Under the pieces are notes generated by a model. That model saw only the letters and a list, made by a program, of their open reading frames with translations. It had not been told where the DNA came from and did not search any database. A program made the position numbers and the translations under genes. Shown here in pieces: positions 53,505 to 64,000 of a DNA stretch of 64,000 bases. How positions within the stretch are numbered: the first letter of the stretch is position 1; each line of letters opens with the position of its first letter. This DNA comes from Multifurca ochricompacta. Taxonomy: Eukaryota > Basidiomycota > Agaricomycetes > Russulales > Russulaceae. The stretch is from positions 1 through 64,000 of the forward strand of contig WTXG01000203.1 of the NCBI GenBank assembly GCA_022496185.1, read 5' to 3'.

Positions 53505-56500
53505 ATGTCTCTCGTCTTCCCGCAATTGAAATTTACTTTCTTACTACTCGCGCTCTTTTCTATTTACGGAAGAGCTCAGCAAACAATTTTCCCTGCGGCA
53601 ATTCCTCTTGCGGTTCGCTCGCCATACCTCAATTGTTGGGAGTACACGACCAACGGCACTGTCCGCGGGAAACATTGGCCAACAACCTATGACCCTCTGA
53701 GGTGCGTTGGATTTCCTGTACTCAGAAAGACACCCAGGTTCATTTGTCCCAGATCCTCGGATGGTCTGTTCTCGTACGCGTTGATGGAATAACCTATTCA
53801 TTCCTGGGAGGCGTCCCTGGTGTCAACGCTACTGTGAACCTCACCAATACGGTGGTCACACCTACCCAGACCGTGCTCAGCGCGGAAGCTGGGAACATGC
53901 AAGTCAACCTTACTTTCTTGAATCCAATTGAGGTTTGCTTCTCGTCATTTCTCACTTTTAATATCCGCCTATACTTTGTTTTAGCCTAAAGATTGGGTCA
54001 GACAATCTATCCCGTTCTCATATTTGGCTTTTACTGCAAAATCACTGGACGGTGCAGCTCATGCTGTGCAAGTGTACTCTGACGTAAGCGGAGGTACGTG
54101 CTAATTATTCTTAAGGTCTGGCTTTGGCTTTGTTTCTCAAAATTTCTGCAGAGTGGAACTCGGGGGATACAAAGCAGGTGATTCTGTGGAGCGCGACATC
54201 CACTGCCGACATCATCTACCATACAGTTAGACTCCAGACACCAGCTGTGTTCAACGAGATCCGCAACCTGGCGGAATGGGGTAACTTGTACTATGCAATG
54301 AAGTCGGTGGGTCACGATGACTTGTTCACTATTTTATTCACTATTTTATTCTCACTATTCATGGTTAGGGGGACAATGTCACGCACAAAATTGCCCAGGA
54401 TACAGTCTCCCGAGGACTTTTTATGCTTAACGGGGTGTTAGACAACCAAGAAGAAACAAACTTTCGTCCCATTTCAACTAACTTCGCGGTTTTCGCCATA
54501 TCGCGTGATCTTGGCACCATCCAAGTTACCCAGTCCCCGGTTGTCTGGACAGTCGGTTACACGACAGATCCGGCTGTCAATTACACAGATCTATCTGGTG
54601 CTCCTCCTCAGCAACGCAAATTATATTACAAGTTACGCTATTCCGATGATTCATCTTTGGTTAGTGCCCATCTTCCTTGGACCGATGATGTCGCTGATAT
54701 TTTATTAAGATTATTGATTTCCTTAATGATTTTTCCAATGCATCGTCAAGGGCTGAGGAGCTGGACCTGAAAATACTCCAAGCCGCCGCTTCTATCTCTG
54801 ACCTGCTAGGGGATTTGACTTCTCTTGCAACCGCCCAAGTGTTCGGTAGCACCCAGATAACGATTGGCACTGACGCGAATGGTAACTTCAACGAATCAGA
54901 TGTAATGGTATTCATGAAGAATATCGGTGGGGAAAAGCCAAAGTGAGTTAATCCTAGTCTTTGTCTAGCACCGGAAAGGCTGACTGTGACTGCCAAGCCG
55001 TGTAAACGCTGTCGAGACACTATTTTCCTCATTCCCTGCATTCTTGTACATCGACCCTACCCTTGGCGCACCTCTTCTTGAACCTCTCTTTCGGCTTCAA
55101 GCATCGTCTAATTATTCCATCCCGTTTGCTGCTGCCGATCTAGGTATGTCCCATAGAGACAAGACACCCCATACGCTTAAGGCATATAGGGTCCGGTTAC
55201 CCCAATATCTCCGGCAGTAATGCAAACCATAACCAAGGGGTTGAACGTTGGTACTTTCTCGCACAGGTTGTGCATGTGGTCTGATCAATTGCCTGCTATA
55301 GAGACTGGAAATATGTTGATAATGACCTATGCTCATGTTCGGGCGAGTGGAGACGGAAGTCTCATAAATAAATATGTACGCTCATTCACTTCTCTCTTCC
55401 TTTCGGGACTCACTTACGTTGGCAGTATCCCATACTGACTTCCTGGGCCAATTATTTGTCAAACTCGTCGCTATTCATACATGAGCAGTATGATCTTTCC
55501 TACCTTCAATGGGTTACTCACTACTGAAAATGGACAATGACTCAGGTCTTCTGCAGATGGCCTGTCGGCCACTAACCAAACCAACCTTGCAATCAAGGGC
55601 ATCATCGCCATCTACGCCATGTCAAAATTAAGTTCAATTGTTAAGAATACGGCTGATGCTGATAAATACTCAGTCTGTTCAAATGTCTGATGCCATGGAG
55701 TTAGGCTGATTCGTTTGCAGAATGCCGCTGCACGCCTTTACGGTCAATGGAAGAGCCTAGCCTTAGGCAGCGACCAACACCTGCTCGCAGTGTATAATCA
55801 AGAGAACTCTTGGACATTGGGATATAATCTATTCGCCGATGTATGGCTAGGTACTAATCTCGTGGAATCATCAGTCAGTGTGTATGTGTGGCTCGCCTCG
55901 TGTTATCACCCACTAGTTCCAGATATACGATGGCCAAAGCAGTTTCATCAACAACATCGCATTGACTTCGACGTTTAGCAATTTTGGCATCCCAGTCGAT
56001 AGTCTGGGCTCAGACACAAGCGTCACGATATCTGGTCTGTATCTCTATGTTCTCTAACTCCCTTGGCTGACGTTTGTCTAGGCTGGAATTTGTTTACAGC
56101 CGCTATAGCCTCGAATCAAGACCTACGCACAAATATTATCACGAATATTCACAACCGTGCGTCGTTCAACGTGAGCCCGGGAGTCTTCCCTCTCAGCTAC
56201 GACAGCATCCATGGATCGACCATTCTGGGAGTGGCTAGGTGAGATACTTAGGATTTATCACCGACAGGTATACTTAAATTACTGTAACGCTCGTCAGTCC
56301 TGCACAAGGCGCAATGTTTGCGCCATTAGCTCTCAAGTCCGTCTTCAACCACTTTCTCCCCTTTTTTCATCCCTGACCTGTCACTATTTGCAGAGCACCA
56401 ATTCTTCCAATAAACGCCAATATTTCAACGACAAATACTTCCTCAAAAGCTTCCCACACCGGTGCAGTCGTGGGGGGCATATTAGGTGGCATTGGGGCTT

Positions 56501-57036
56501 TATTCCTTGTGACGGGAGCCATTGCCTTTGTGTGGCGTCGACGGAGACGTAACATGAGCAAATCTGTCCGGTCTTCTTTCTCAAGTGTCGTCACAGAAGC
56601 AGGTCAACAGATGGCAGTGACACCTTTCAATCCGTCACTTCCTGAGGCAACTCAGCTGAATGCAATGTCTTGGACGGAGCGTCAATCTGGACCATTTCAA
56701 GAAGCAACGACCTTCCAGGTTGGCAATACCAACGACCCATCCCCTACATCACTTCCCCTACACCCGACCCTGCCATCTGTACCGATTGGTTTGTCCGGCA
56801 AGGAGCTTGCGCGGTTACGCACAGAGGCATTGCGCTCTCAACGCACTCACTCCCGTTCAGCATCCAACACGCCCCAGCCCAACTCATCCCCGACTGTCAC
56901 GACAGAGGGGAGCGTGGGGACGTCATCGTCCGAAACTCGGAGGCTCCAGTCGGAAGTTGAGTCTCTGCGACGCGAGATGCAACGGCTTCGTGAAGAGAGA
57001 CATGAAGCTCCACCAAGTTATATGGAGGATGAATAA
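53505..57036 (+). CDS. Glutaminase A-like ectoprotein with membrane anchor and PPxY tail
   Basis: About fifteen exons; clear ones include 53985-54093, 54152-54306, 54369-54659, 54710-54942, 54998-55143, 55190-55246 and 55302-55375. The ATG at 53505 opens a signal peptide (LLLALFSIYGRAQQ). Next come IPLAVRSPYLNCW and ILGWSVLVRVDG (GtaA N-terminal domain), then VFGSTQITIGTD, MKNIGGEKP, VNAVETLFSSFPAFLYIDP, GNMLIMTYAHVRASGDGSL, and SWTLGYNLFADVWL (DUF4965/DUF1793 regions). The last exon adds a membrane helix (VVGGILGGIGALFLVTGAIAFVW), an RRRRR stop-transfer, a coiled coil and a final PPSYMEDE. Secreted GtaA hydrolyses glutamine; here the catalytic part would sit outside the cell. The first intron is uncertain (best guess 53706-53752). 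Confidence 0.85.
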
Positions 57037-57243
57037 GCGTCTCAGGGAGGTTAATACTTCTGTAGTTTATTTTCGTTGACTATACTACTTATTTTTTTTG
57101 TCTCGTTTTTTTCGTATTGTATAGATACTGATAGGCAGATGGGCGTCGGTCATGTGATGTGTTACAGCACTGCTACCGAAGCGATAATCATCCATCGTAC
57201 GTTTTTTGTTGAGTCCTAGGCTCATTTATTTCCCTCGTCTGCC

Positions 57244-57756
57244 ATGGCTCTGACTTCACCTTCACCTTCCCCAGCAATTGTAATGACTACGCTCTCCCGA
57301 GTACAAAAGCCTCCGCCGATATCCTTCATATTACCGTTCCTGACCTCTGTATTGTCAACGGGGTCGTCAGCCCTCCCACATGCTATCAGCCTCTTCAACA
57401 TCGTTTTAGCTTATATTCTCTCACCACTCTTGGTCGTCATCCCCGTTATCATTTACATCATCTCCCCAATCGTTATCTCTTCGCAACTCCTTCTCGATGC
57501 TTTCGTCTTCTTGCCTTATCGCGCAGTTTTGTTTATCTTGCAAGCGATTCATCCGATCTACACCTTCCTTGTGGTCGCATGCCTTTCCGGTGCGATTGTT
57601 GGCATGGGGGCGCGTCAAATCGTGATCATGGTTGGGTGTGGACTCTTAGGAGAGATGCAAACGGCTCAACGAAGCGCGTCTCCTTCACGCTCACGACCGC
57701 AAAGGGGTACATCTGCCCGGGGGAAAAGGAAAGTCGCTGTGAAGACGGAGGATTGA
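57244..57756 (+). CDS. Small multi-span membrane protein, 170 residues
   Basis: Single exon. After a short Ser/Pro-rich start there are about four hydrophobic segments, with pairs around residues 27-85 and 88-135. A basic Ser/Arg-rich tail follows (SPSRSRPQRGTSARGKRKVAVKTED). No motif tells me the function. It lies 207 bases downstream of the glutaminase-like gene on the same strand. A type of ER or Golgi membrane protein is possible but unsupported. Confidence 0.65.
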   Translation: MALTSPSPSPAIVMTTLSRVQKPPPISFILPFLTSVLSTGSSALPHAISLFNIVLAYILSPLLVVIPVIIYIISPIVISSQLLLDAFVFLPYRAVLFILQAIHPIYTFLVVACLSGAIVGMGARQIVIMVGCGLLGEMQTAQRSASPSRSRPQRGTSARGKRKVAVKTED

Positions 57757-58566
57757 TTCTTGTCGAACAAGTACGCTGTCTGTTCTTTTTTGTGAAATTC
57801 AGAAAAATTCACAAATTGGAAAAGCCAGAAAGTTTCCTTTTGTAATAGGGCGTTCGACCATTTCTTTGTACAAAGCTCTGAGAAATTCTCCTGTATTTGT
57901 TCAATGTAATGGTAGAATGTCATTTAATTATTGGGGCTTGTAGGGTTCTCGCTCCTCCATCTGACCTCCCAGGTTCATCATTGCGTGTGAGTGACAACGA
58001 ATCTCCCCTCAATTACAATTTCGCAGATACGAGCCCTGACATGATTCTATACCACTAACACAGTAACAATTTGCCTGTGTCAATTACATAGGCTACTTAA
58101 CGCGGGATGCGTCTTTGGCCTCGTTCGGAATTTTCTAAAGAATTCTGGTGATGCAATAGATGTTGGATCATACGTCGCTGCTTTGAGAGAGCATTGCTCG
58201 CTGCTAGTCATTGAAGTTGGATGGGATCCCCTGCACTCCGCCACGCACTACCTGAAGATAGTAACAAAAATGCCAACAGGTGTCAGAACCACATCAGACT
58301 GCCAATAATGGGACAATAAACATGGGCCCAAGACTTAGCACTGGACTACGAGGCCAGTGGGGTGAAGTATTGTGGTCGGCACAGTAATGAGCGGAGTAGT
58401 GGAACCAACGTTCGCTCCGCGCGTTTTGTTGGGGAAGTAAAAAACTATGCCACAGAGGACGCGCGTTGTACATGGTGATCAAGCAAGTAGATAAACTCTT
58501 GTCGCTTTAGACCCGTGCCCCCGCGTTCCCCCTGAGAAAAATCAACCTCAAGCTCAATGCAGCTAA
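57757..58566. other. Intergenic region between convergent genes
   Basis: Expected to hold the 3' ends of the 57244 and 58567 genes. Short frames here are not convincing. Confidence 0.5.
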
Positions 58567-59205
58567 CTAATTCACAAAGGCGCACCTATTAACCATAGCA
58601 AATGTATGCACCCTATCCTTCTCAGCCAATACTGAGCTAGTTCCTTGAATGATAGCAATGAGTTCCCTCGCAAGCCGCTCTTCGAGGGTTTGCCCTAGGC
58701 GATTGTCACTTGCTTTAATAATCCATTTGACGGCATAACGCGTGCGCTGTTTCTCGCTGAGCGCGATAGGGCGGGAAACAATCTTGCCACCATGAGTATG
58801 CGACATGCTGCGTACAGCAGGCGCAGCGAGCAGCACAGCCTGCCGAACGATTTCAAGTGGTGGCGCATGAGTCAACGAATGCACCCAGAGAAGCATGCGC
58901 GAGACGATGCGAGACGTGCGTTTACGCTTCCCATGGCGCATGATGGTATTTGTCATGAACTGGAGAAGGGGATCCTCCGCTGGAGGTATGTCTAAGATGG
59001 GAGAAGTGCTAGGCGTTGTAGTGAAAGGTAGTGTGGAGGGTTTAGTGGTTAATATTGGTGTAGGCGGCGGTGGTGGAGCAGCGAAAGTGGACAGGGACAG
59101 TAAATTTTGACGAGACATGATAGAAGTAATAAAAGTTGGCGTAAAAGATGGCCTTGTAACAGTGAAAAGCGAACGAGAGGCCGTGAAACGTAGTGTAGAC
59201 AACAT
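58567..59205 (-). CDS. RSM7: Mitochondrial ribosomal protein uS7m
   Basis: Single exon. The uS7 domain fills the C-terminal two thirds: DPLLQFMTNTIMRHGKRKRTSRIVSRML, then PPLEIVRQAVLLAAPAVRSMSHTHGGKIVSRPIAL, RYAVKWIIKASDNR and TLEERLARELIAIIQG, ending in FAMVNRCAFVN. uS7 binds the 3' domain of small-subunit rRNA. The Arg/Ser/Thr-rich N-terminus (MLSTLRFTASRSLFTVTRPSF) is a good mitochondrial targeting sequence, hence the start at 59205. An ATG at 59253 is the alternative and would add 16 residues before it. Confidence 0.92.
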   Translation of the reverse strand: MLSTLRFTASRSLFTVTRPSFTPTFITSIMSRQNLLSLSTFAAPPPPPTPILTTKPSTLPFTTTPSTSPILDIPPAEDPLLQFMTNTIMRHGKRKRTSRIVSRMLLWVHSLTHAPPLEIVRQAVLLAAPAVRSMSHTHGGKIVSRPIALSEKQRTRYAVKWIIKASDNRLGQTLEERLARELIAIIQGTSSVLAEKDRVHTFAMVNRCAFVN

Positions 59206-59543
59206 CGTCGTCGCTGTAAGAGAAGCAGGTGACCGAGAATTGTGTTCAGACATTTGCAATTCAATAATTGCCAACCAACAAAGTTGCACATAGCAACTCG
59301 CCACGATCATTTATCACCACTACATAGATGATTATTCTAACATTGTTTTATTCTCGAGATTTGAATAAAGAGGATGGCAGTGGCCTGGATACCAACTTAC
59401 ACGTTCTCTCACCCTTGTGTCACCGCTTATGGAAGAACAAGAAGATTATTGTCTTCCTCCGGGATACACTTCGCTAACGCAATCTACCAAAGGCATATTT
59501 AACATATCATATCTCAGGTTTGTTCAGCTTCATTAAACTCCTA

Positions 59544-61960
59544 ATGTTCTCCGCACCTCACCACCTCATACGCCGGACAGTCTTGCGCTACACGGCATCA
59601 CGCAGGAAATTGACCCTGTTGTCCCTCCCGAACGATACCCTCGTCGACCTTATCCTCATTCATCTATGCGTTCGAGATATCCTACGTCTGAGATCGGTAT
59701 GCTTTCACTGAATCGAGAGTCAGTTTTCTACTCACGCCCTCTATTTCAGGTATGTCGACTATTCTACGAACTAACGCATCAGCCCATGGTCTGGAAACGT
59801 ATCCTGCGCACGTTTCACCTTCCACTTCCACCTCTTCCCCCCACAATTCGCTACTCCTTCCCTTCTCTAAGCAGTTTCGAGGCGGAACGTTTGGTTACCC
59901 GTGCCCTCTCTGCAGAAGCGAACTGGCGGAGTACCGTACCCAAAGCTTATAAATCTTGGAGATTCTGCGTTTATGCAGACGTTATGTCCATGAAAATAGT
60001 TCCAGGTGGGAAATATGTCGTTGCATCAGTTCGCGAGGGGACTGGTCGGTATGCACTGATGCTGCTGATGATGGAACATCGCGTCAAGACGGCCTATCCG
60101 GTTGCTAAGATTGCAACCCCGTCAAAAGCATACAAAATCGAGGCAAAATACGCGCGTTATGAAGCCGAAATGGGCATCTTGATTAGCTACGTGCGCCGCG
60201 AGCCCAAACGTGCCTCAGATCGTATGGCAGGGTAGGTCTTCTCCGTCTTCCGATGCTCTGCATAACAGCCGAAAACGTTACTCTTCTAGGATAGACGTTT
60301 CCGACTATAGTGAAGATCACTTCATAGACTACCCTGTTCCAGTGCGATATGAACTTAACGTCCTTCACTGCCCCCTTCCCGCCCTCCACATCGCTGAGGA
60401 CCCGCGCTTTCCTCCTGGGTCAAGCGCGTACACTACGCGTGTCGATGCTCAGCAGCCGCCTTTCCGCAGCGTCACCACAATCCGCTCCAACACTGCCTTT
60501 GAATTCACTGATCTTGACGTGCTCAACAGTGCGCCTTATGTCGTCGCTGTTCAAGGGCGGCTTATACTCTTTAAGAACTTGGTATCGCGCAACATACGCC
60601 GCGTTCGGGTCGGCGCACTGTTTGGATACGAAGAGGAAGTATCGGAGATTCACCCTAATGTGAGGTTCAGCCTACCTTAACGTCTATTTTCATAGTTAGA
60701 CGCCTGTATGCTGTCGCAGGGGTTATTCACTTATGACATCCGCGCTATCCGTCTTCTCACACCTCAGCGGGAGCTCCTCGTTGTGCGCACGGACCGCAAG
60801 GATGTCACAATGCCATTGGCTCTCGAGCTATACAAAATTCCTAAAGACAGCGAATTTTCCCAAGCCCATGATGTGCAAGTCGTTTGGCCGCGCTCTGTCC
60901 ACACGATTGCAGCAGGGTCACAGTTAATGCAGGTCACGATCTCTGCTGTGCCCTCGTCAACAGACGGAGAGGACGCGACTGCAGCCTTAACAGCATATGC
61001 AGAACCGCCACCCGTTTCGATATTTGTTGTCATGCGGGACCCATGGCATACAGTGCAGTTTCGTCTGTGGCCTGAGCGCGTACCAAAGACCGAAATAGAC
61101 CTGTTCCGTCCTGACAGCGAATGGCAAGCGGAGATACAGGCGGCTGCAGCCGCTGCTGTGGGTAATGGCGCGGAAGAGGGCGAAGTTGAGGAAGTTATTG
61201 CTGAGGGAGAGGACCCCGAAGAAAACTCAGAGGATGCCATGACGGTTGACGACACTACGACCCCCTCGACGCCCCAAGAGGTTCCTCAGTCGCCCCCACC
61301 CGTCGTCCCGCTCAGGGACACGGCGTTCCGCTTCCAGCTGTACGGCCCTTTTTTCAAGATCATATCGTACAAGTACAGCGCGAATGCTGCCCTCGGCACC
61401 TTACGCATCCTTCCTGGAACCACTCGTCCTCTGCTCGTGGGAATACAGGCCGGAGACAGGCGGGCAACACCTGCATTGCACGACCTCTGGGCTTACGCGG
61501 ACCTCATCGCACCGCCCACCCCGCATGCACGGTGGCAGGAGGACGAGGAGCGGCGTGCAGCGGGCGAGGCGGAGCGCGGGTGGGTCGACGCAGCGCTCAA
61601 GAGACGCGAGAGCCCCGCAGCGGTCGCGCAGCTCGCGTTGCCGCCGCGTGCCGTGCGCGAGAAGTTCTCTCGGGGTCTCGTCGCAATCGAGTGGGATGAT
61701 TGGAGCATGAGCATGTGCACAGTGTGTGTGCATGAACCGAAGATCATCTATCTGTTTCAATTTGCACCAACGCCGACAGAGAGTGAGTCTTGAGCTGTGT
61801 CGCATTGCAGATCCTGAAGAACCGTTAACTGACGTGTCGCGCCTGTCTTGCAGAGCAAGATGGACATCGCATCCCGATCCCGGTGCCGGACGTGGATGAA
61901 AGATTCCGCGATGTTCTTGAAGACGATCTGTCTGGAGTCGTTGAAGATGCAACAACGTGA
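59544..61960 (+). CDS. F-box protein, about 724 residues
   Basis: Five exons: 59544-59696, 59750-60231, 60290-60659, 60720-61782, 61854-61960. All junctions are GT-AG and keep frame. The F-box is at residues about 25-70 (LTLLSLPNDTLVDLILIHLCVRDILRLRSVCRLFYEL), split by intron 1. F-box proteins dock to Skp1 in SCF ubiquitin ligases. The rest has no recognised repeat; it looks like the beta-rich C-terminal domain of mushroom F-box proteins (YVVAVQGRLILFKNL; YDIRAIRLLTPQRELLVVRTDRKD). An acidic insert (EEGEVEEVIAEGEDPEENSEDAMTVDD) lies near the middle of exon 4. Substrate unknown. Confidence 0.88.
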
Positions 61961-62097
61961 TAGAGGTCTTAGGCGAAATGCATTGTAATTGTATCATCAA
62001 CCACCCTTGTACTTGAACACATTTTATTTATGCTCTCGGACGTAGTAGCTCAAGTGAAATTCACATTCAGGTATGCCAAAGACCAAGGTGTAGAAAG

Positions 62098-63272
62098 TCA
62101 TGGCACCATTCGTGCCATGACGTTATTGGCTACAGGGTCAGTGGGGCCAATGTTAGTCTCTATGTAGTAGCTAAAGAATAAGACCTTGAACAAGAGCGCG
62201 ACAACCGCATGTAGCACCGCAATCAAGACGATAAGAAGCCGTACTGGCTTCTGGTCCGCCTACGTTAAAGGTATTAAAAGCATAACCAGGAATATTAGAT
62301 GGGGAGGATGACATACGGACAGAAGAACCGGGTAGATGTTCGCGACAAGAAAATAACCTGACACAGCGAACCCGATGCCGACCAGAATCCAGCGAAAAAG
62401 AGCAATGGGAATGATGCAGAGAATCTGAGCAAACACTTGATCAGAAAGTTATGAGGGAGGAGATGGTCTACGTACCGACACAGGAATCCAGACAAACATA
62501 CCATAGCCCCATACAGTTACGGCTTCGCCCATTGCCCATCCTTCACTAATGCCTATGTAGCGTAAGACCCCCCAAAGCATGACGGGCACGCCAATGCCGT
62601 ACGCGTATACGAGCCCAACGGCTGTGCTTAGTAGGGCAAAGTCATACTCTACTGGACTAGAGGACAGGTAAGAAACAACGGAGTGGGCAAGAGAAGACGT
62701 GACAAAAAGAGTGAATATGAGTGTGGTGAGTGACCAGAATGGACCATAAAGGTCGGGCGCAGGTGTGAGATGGGCGGAAGTATATGTAGGGGAGAAGGGG
62801 TTGAGTGTGTTGATACAGCGGAAGATAACCTTAGTAATAAAACTCAGGTCTGGAAAATCGCCCGGAGAGCGGGAGGGCTAGAGTAGACGTACAGTTTTCG
62901 TGTCAACATCGAAATGGTGTTGATAGTAGTCTACGTTCCAGAACGACGCATTAGCAGCATCAGAGATGTAGCCTACAAGTAGGACAGGTATCTTTAGGCG
63001 AACGCACACGCTGAGTGCGTGAGCGTAGGAACTCACCTCTTCCTTGACTTTCTCTTGGAGAACGGTCACCGATATTGCCTTCCGGAGGTTGGGCGAAGAC
63101 TGAGGCGTAATGCAAATGTGTTCACAAGGATCTATGAATGAACGGACGAGGTGATATGCTAACCTTTACTATCGCCTTCCTCTAAACGCTGATGAAATTT
63201 AGGGATGGTTATAGTTATAGTAAAGGAAAAAGGGAAACATACCTCGTCTGACTCTACGGCGACGTAAGCCAT
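62098..63272 (-). CDS. Yip1-domain protein, YIPF1/YIPF2 (Yip5-like)
   Basis: It starts at the ATG at 63272 (MAYVAVESDE, exon 63243-63272) and ends at TGA 62098-62100, with several short introns. SFWNVDYYQHHFDVDTKT and, after an intron, VIFRCINTLNPF match the cytosolic stretch of YIPF1/2. The Yip1 membrane domain follows: DLYGPFWSLTTLIFTLFVTSSLA, YAYGIGVPVMLWGVLRYIG, WGYGMFVWIPVS, ILCIIPIALFRWILVGIGFAVSGYFLVANIYPVLLS, and a last helix LLIVLIAVLHAVVALLFKVLFF. In the family these are Golgi five-span proteins that interact with Rab GTPases. The intron near 62,960-63,030 is ambiguous: a 64-nt removal breaks frame, while a 45-nt removal or retention keeps it. Confidence 0.87.
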
Positions 63273-63418
63273 GTCAATCCTTGTCGTCGTCGTCGTCGCC
63301 GTAGAACAACAATCGTGGGAATATAATTATTGAAGGTTACGGCAAAGGAGAAGAGGATACAATACACAATACACCTTTAACTTTCAATTGCAGCGCCCGT
63401 CAACCTGAGTGCTGCCGG

Positions 63419-64000
63419 ATGAAAGCAAATGTCTTTCGAGTGTTAAGAAAACAGGGTACAAGTGCCCTCGTTCTATCTTCTCGGCCACCTTGGTCACTTC
63501 GTCTTTCGTTGCCATTCCCTCATCCTACATTCTCAAGCCACGACCGACTTGGAGCTTTCTTCCCCTTTCGACATTTCTCTTTCACCCATGCCCTCAAGCT
63601 CGATGATAGGCCAAGCCAGACTACCTTCGAAGACCCTTCTCGGAGAGGCCTTTTCTACCATCTAGTCCCGCCTCCCACACCATTGTCGGATACGCGCCCC
63701 GTCTTCGCCGTGTCTTTCTTAGCAGACCCGCCACCGTTCTCAGAGTCGACTACCATACTTGGCTGGCTTCCTGCTGAGACACCCGGGGATGACCATGAAG
63801 CGGGCCTGAACGACTTTATGGAGAACTGTATGCGGCCCCACTTAACTTCTCGTTCGCTTAACTCGCTGATTTATCTACTGGAATTGGCAGCTCGCTTCCT
63901 GCCGCTTCTTCACGAAGCAATATCACAAGGACTTGCGGAGGCTGTCGATGATATTCAGGCCGCAGGTGCATTGCAACTAGGGGAGGGCTGGATGCATGTA
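63419..64000 (+). CDS. Unidentified protein, 5' part, continues beyond the window
   Basis: An ATG at 63419 opens a frame that stays open to the window edge. The N-terminus is Arg/Ser-rich with few acids (MKANVFRVLRKQGTSALVLSS), suggesting mitochondrial import. A later segment reads GLFYHLVPPPTPLSDTRPVFAVSFLADPPP, and then LPLLHEAISQGLAEAVDDIQAAGALQLGEGWMHV. A GT-AG intron of 63 nt (63828-63890) is likely but is also in frame. It looks like a conserved fungal protein, but I cannot name it. Confidence 0.65.
   Translation, partial: MKANVFRVLRKQGTSALVLSSRPPWSLRLSLPFPHPTFSSHDRLGAFFPFRHFSFTHALKLDDRPSQTTFEDPSRRGLFYHLVPPPTPLSDTRPVFAVSFLADPPPFSESTTILGWLPAETPGDDHEAGLNDFMENCMRPHLTSRSLNSLIYLLELAARFLPLLHEAISQGLAEAVDDIQAAGALQLGEGWMHV

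Noticed and set aside
53706..53752. Standard GTGCGT donor at 53702 for the first intron of the glutaminase-like gene
   Set aside because: With any nearby acceptor it breaks the frame of the ILGW motif; the weaker GTTGGA donor keeps it, so the junction is left uncertain.

Overview
This window reads as nuclear DNA of a filamentous basidiomycete, most likely an Agaricomycete. The host genes have short GT-AG introns (about 45-75 nt). One gene resembles a membrane-tailed protein family common in mushroom-forming fungi, and the repeats are fungal Ty1/copia elements and chromodomain Ty3/gypsy elements. I found no tRNA, rRNA or CRISPR array.

Bases 1 to about 41,900 are a nested retrotransposon block. 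Copia-1 (363-6906, minus) is complete with its target duplication. Gypsy-1 (7301-14713, minus) is inserted in an unidentified open frame. Copia-2, a Ty1/copia element, is split into an LTR/PPT piece (about 14784-15198) and a pol piece (23354-24739) by gypsy-2 (15199-23353, minus). Gypsy-2 itself carries an opposite-strand solo LTR at 18187-18779. Gypsy-3 (24740-31182, plus) truncates copia-2 and is itself cut by gypsy-4 (31183-38854, plus, a second chromovirus family). Then follow an LTR-like stretch, a gag fragment, and a solo gypsy LTR nested in a solo copia LTR. Gypsy-1, -2 and -3 are one family. Every pol is broken by frameshifts and by in-frame TGA codons, many at expected CGA arginine codons.

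The chromoviruses share an unusual layout: gag, a -1 shift at a run of five T's, pol ending in a chromodomain, then an extra ORF (ORF3) in the env position. In gypsy-1 to -3, ORF3 has a coiled coil and several CCHC knuckles. Their LTRs also carry a Tf1-like self-priming signature: 11 nt at the predicted transcript start are complementary to 11 nt placed 2 nt inside the 5' LTR. Copia-1 instead matches the half-molecule initiator-tRNA primer strategy known from Drosophila copia.

Bases from about 42,400 to 64,000 are host genes: BRO1 (minus), a small hypothetical gene (minus), a two-exon gene with a C-terminal membrane segment (plus), old copia remnants and two opposed solo LTRs, a many-exon glutaminase-A-like ectoprotein with a membrane anchor and PPxY tail (plus), a small multi-span membrane protein (plus), mitochondrial ribosomal protein uS7m (minus), an F-box protein (plus), a YIPF1/2-like Yip1-domain protein (minus), and a gene that runs off the right edge (plus).
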